Shown one piece after another: positions 13,929-14,590 of a stretch of 14,590 bases of DNA. Made by a program: the position numbers and the translations under genes. The notes below the pieces were generated by a model. It had not been told where the DNA came from. It ran no database searches and saw nothing but the letters and a program-made list of their open reading frames with translations. The stretch's first letter is position 1; each line of letters opens with the position of its first letter. The DNA comes from CAWFKW01 sp964568655 (GTDB lineage: Bacteria > Bacteroidota > Ignavibacteria > Tepidaquicellales > OLB5), in contig CAZMRG010000084.1 in the NCBI GenBank assembly GCA_964568655.1, forward strand, positions 1 through 14,590, read 5' to 3'.

Positions 13929-13978
13929 CCAACGGCAATTATTGCTACAATTTATCCTGAGTCACAATCTGCCGTTGG
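13929..13978. repeat. 9-bp inverted repeat with 32-base spacer
   Basis: CCAACGGCA (13929-13937) and TGCCGTTGG (13970-13978) are perfect inverted copies. The right arm touches the 3' end of the tRNA-Ser relic. This could be the edge of a small inserted element; no gene is contained. Confidence 0.55.
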
Positions 13979-14060
13979 CGGACAGTTTGGGACTCGAACC
14001 AACTAACTATTCAGTAATTCTTTAAACCGTTAAAACGGTTTTGAAATTTTCGGATTTAAC
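13979..14060 (-). pseudogene. degraded, 5'-truncated tRNA-Ser relic
   Basis: Reading the minus strand from the 3' end: discriminator-like G (13979), acceptor arm ACTGTCC (13986-13980), and a T-arm TTGG-TTCGAGT-CCCAA that would be perfect with one more G. Further 5', a 17-base stretch at 14026-14042 matches 2399-2415 of the intact tRNA-Ser gene at 16 positions. Next to it is GTTAAATC, corresponding to GTTGAATC of the intact gene. The variable region is about 13 bases too long, the anticodon stem no longer pairs, and no GGACAGT 5' acceptor arm is present, because a dispersed repeat begins at 14061. It is therefore not functional. The palindromic nature of the 17-base match lowers certainty. Confidence 0.45.
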
Positions 14061-14087
14061 AAGCCCTACGACTAAAGTCGCGGGCTA
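14061..14087. repeat. dispersed-type hairpin repeat
   Basis: AGCCC (14062-14066) pairs with GGGCT (14082-14086), and CGACT (14069-14073) with AGTCG (14076-14080), giving a 10-bp stem with a small internal bulge. A GATTGAAGCCCG segment at 14143-14154 may be another piece of the same repeat. This and the entries at 13840-13882, 13929-14060 and 14164-14232 account for most of the 525-base non-coding stretch 13719-14243. Confidence 0.5.
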
Positions 14088-14163
14088 AAACCCACATTTC
14101 AATCAAAACTACTTTAGCGGTTTACTCTTCCGGAATTGGATTGAAGCCCGCATGTTATTCATT

Positions 14164-14187
14164 CTTTGTGTCTTGGTGACTTCGTGG
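14164..14187. repeat. 3 x 8-base periodic array, first
   Basis: Three consecutive 8-base units on the plus strand: CTTTGTGT, CTTGGTGA, CTTCGTGG. On the minus strand this reads CCACGAAG-TCACCAAG-ACACAAAG. The units share CTT-GTG. Confidence 0.65.
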
Positions 14188-14208
14188 CACGTTTTATTTT
14201 TATTACAG

Positions 14209-14232
14209 CTCCGCTTCTCTGCTCCTCTGTGG
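14209..14232. repeat. 3 x 8-base periodic array, second
   Basis: Three consecutive 8-base units on the plus strand: CTCCGCTT, CTCTGCTC, CTCTGTGG. On the minus strand this is CCACAGAG-GAGCAGAG-AAGCGGAG. It has the same length and period as the array at 14164-14187, 21 bases away, with a related CT-rich sequence. Confidence 0.65.
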
Positions 14233-14243
14233 TTGTGTATGTA

Positions 14244-14590
14244 TCAAAAGCTAAACTTCAACCCGTTGAATAAATAATACGTCGCCTTGGGAACATCCGG
14301 AAATGGCGCCGACTCGTATCTGTAACTAAATCCAGTTGCAAACTTCAGCGCTCCCGTTATCTTGAAATTCAGATCTGTTTGAGATGCGATTCTGTAATCG
14401 GCCCTTATGGCTTTAACGTTAGGCTGGTAATAAGTTGTATGTATCAGCTCAAGCTTGCCCAGATCTAAAGTAAAAGTTAGATAGCTGCTTATCCTGTGCG
14501 TTCTGTTGAAAATAGTTTTTTCAATATTCTCTTCATACTCATACATATATAGCGCTGCTATATACATTCTCAGCGTTTTGTTATCGCATA
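14244..14590 (-). CDS. C-terminal part of a DUF481-like outer-membrane barrel (partial)
   Basis: The frame stays open to the window edge (upstream of the Met at 14567 it reads DNKTLR), so the N-terminus and signal peptide lie outside. At least 114 residues are visible. They form alternating amphipathic strands: RISSYLTFTLDLGKLELIHTTYYQPNV, ADYRIASQTDLNFKIT, then FATGFSYRYESAPFPDVPKATYYLFNGLKFSF. The YQP, DYRI, and YESAP-x-P-x-VPK-T-Y-L-NGL-F pattern is characteristic of DUF481 (salt-induced outer-membrane protein-like) barrels, including the terminal Phe. It is followed by about 500 bases of repeats and a terminator-like hairpin, so it probably belongs to a separate transcription unit from the genes at 13718 and below. 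Confidence 0.75.
   Translation of the reverse strand, partial: CDNKTLRMYIAALYMYEYEENIEKTIFNRTHRISSYLTFTLDLGKLELIHTTYYQPNVKAIRADYRIASQTDLNFKITGALKFATGFSYRYESAPFPDVPKATYYLFNGLKFSF

Noticed and set aside
13884..13951. Short minus-strand open stretch reading VAIIAVGYNEAVLSLHTNLIG.
   Set aside because: Only about 22 codons, bounded by stops, with no start signal and lying in a repeat-rich spacer. It could be a fragment of an old gene but cannot be supported.
13976..13978. Encoded CCA at the 3' end of the tRNA-like relic.
   Set aside because: The same bases are part of the perfect 9-bp inverted repeat 13929/13970, and the intact tRNA-Ser gene in the window does not encode CCA, so this is probably coincidence.
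13979..14060. Selenocysteine tRNA (selC) candidate: the relic has a TTTCAAA loop, which would give anticodon UCA, and a long variable region.
   Set aside because: The bases on the two sides of that loop do not pair, there is no 5' acceptor arm, and the T-stem lacks a base. A degraded tRNA-Ser explains the sequence better.
13860..14240. CRISPR array, because several short repeats occur close together.
   Set aside because: The repeats differ from each other, spacing is irregular, there are no equal-length spacers and no cas genes in the window.

Overview
The window is AT-rich and densely coding, and every convincing gene lies on the minus strand, so transcription runs from high to low coordinates. 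The proteins point to the Bacteroidota/Ignavibacteria/Chlorobi side of the tree. There are two PorV/PorQ-family outer-membrane proteins, a secreted beta-propeller with a FlgD-like, type IX secretion (T9SS)-style C-terminal domain, a lipoprotein with a C-E-K-D-D surface-export-like start, and several small beta-barrels ending in Phe. At least two intergenic regions carry the Bacteroidota promoter pattern TTG-N19/20-TAnnTTTG. I cannot name a species; an Ignavibacteria-like environmental genome is my best inference.

Layout in the direction of transcription. (1) 14590-14244: C-terminal end of a DUF481-like outer-membrane barrel, cut by the window edge. (2) 14243-13719: 525 bases of repeat debris with two 3 x 8-base periodic arrays, a hairpin repeat, a probable tRNA-Ser relic and an inverted repeat, then a terminator hairpin directly before a promoter. 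(3) 13718-11242: a two-gene unit, a lipoprotein overlapping (TAATG) a large secreted Asp-box propeller. (4) 11103-9692: two paralogous small barrels. (5) 9669-5781: a tight run (15-22 base gaps) of PorV/PorQ-like, PorV/PorQ-like, FemAB/GNAT-like acyltransferase and a polytopic membrane protein. (6) 5780-5466: a composite repeat island. (7) 5465-2580: a small 67-residue protein, a GT-B glycosyltransferase and a Wzx-type flippase. (8) tRNA-Ser(CGA) with its own promoter, followed closely by a small exported protein and a terminator. (9) Another repeat region, then purB (adenylosuccinate lyase).

The middle of the window reads as a cell-envelope block. PorV-type proteins are known to accept T9SS cargo at the outer membrane. 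A flippase, a glycosyltransferase and a FemAB-like enzyme could build a surface glycan to which such cargo can be anchored. The link between these genes is inference from adjacency and known family roles; nothing in the sequence proves it.

The most unusual content is in the spacers. A family of 20-bp GAAA-loop palindromes occurs in five places, one of which supplies the last residues of the glycosyltransferase. A family of nested-hairpin cassettes has similar ends but different inner hairpins, and two of these in opposite orientation are enclosed by a 35-bp direct repeat. The tRNA-Ser relic lies more than 11 kb from the intact tRNA-Ser gene.
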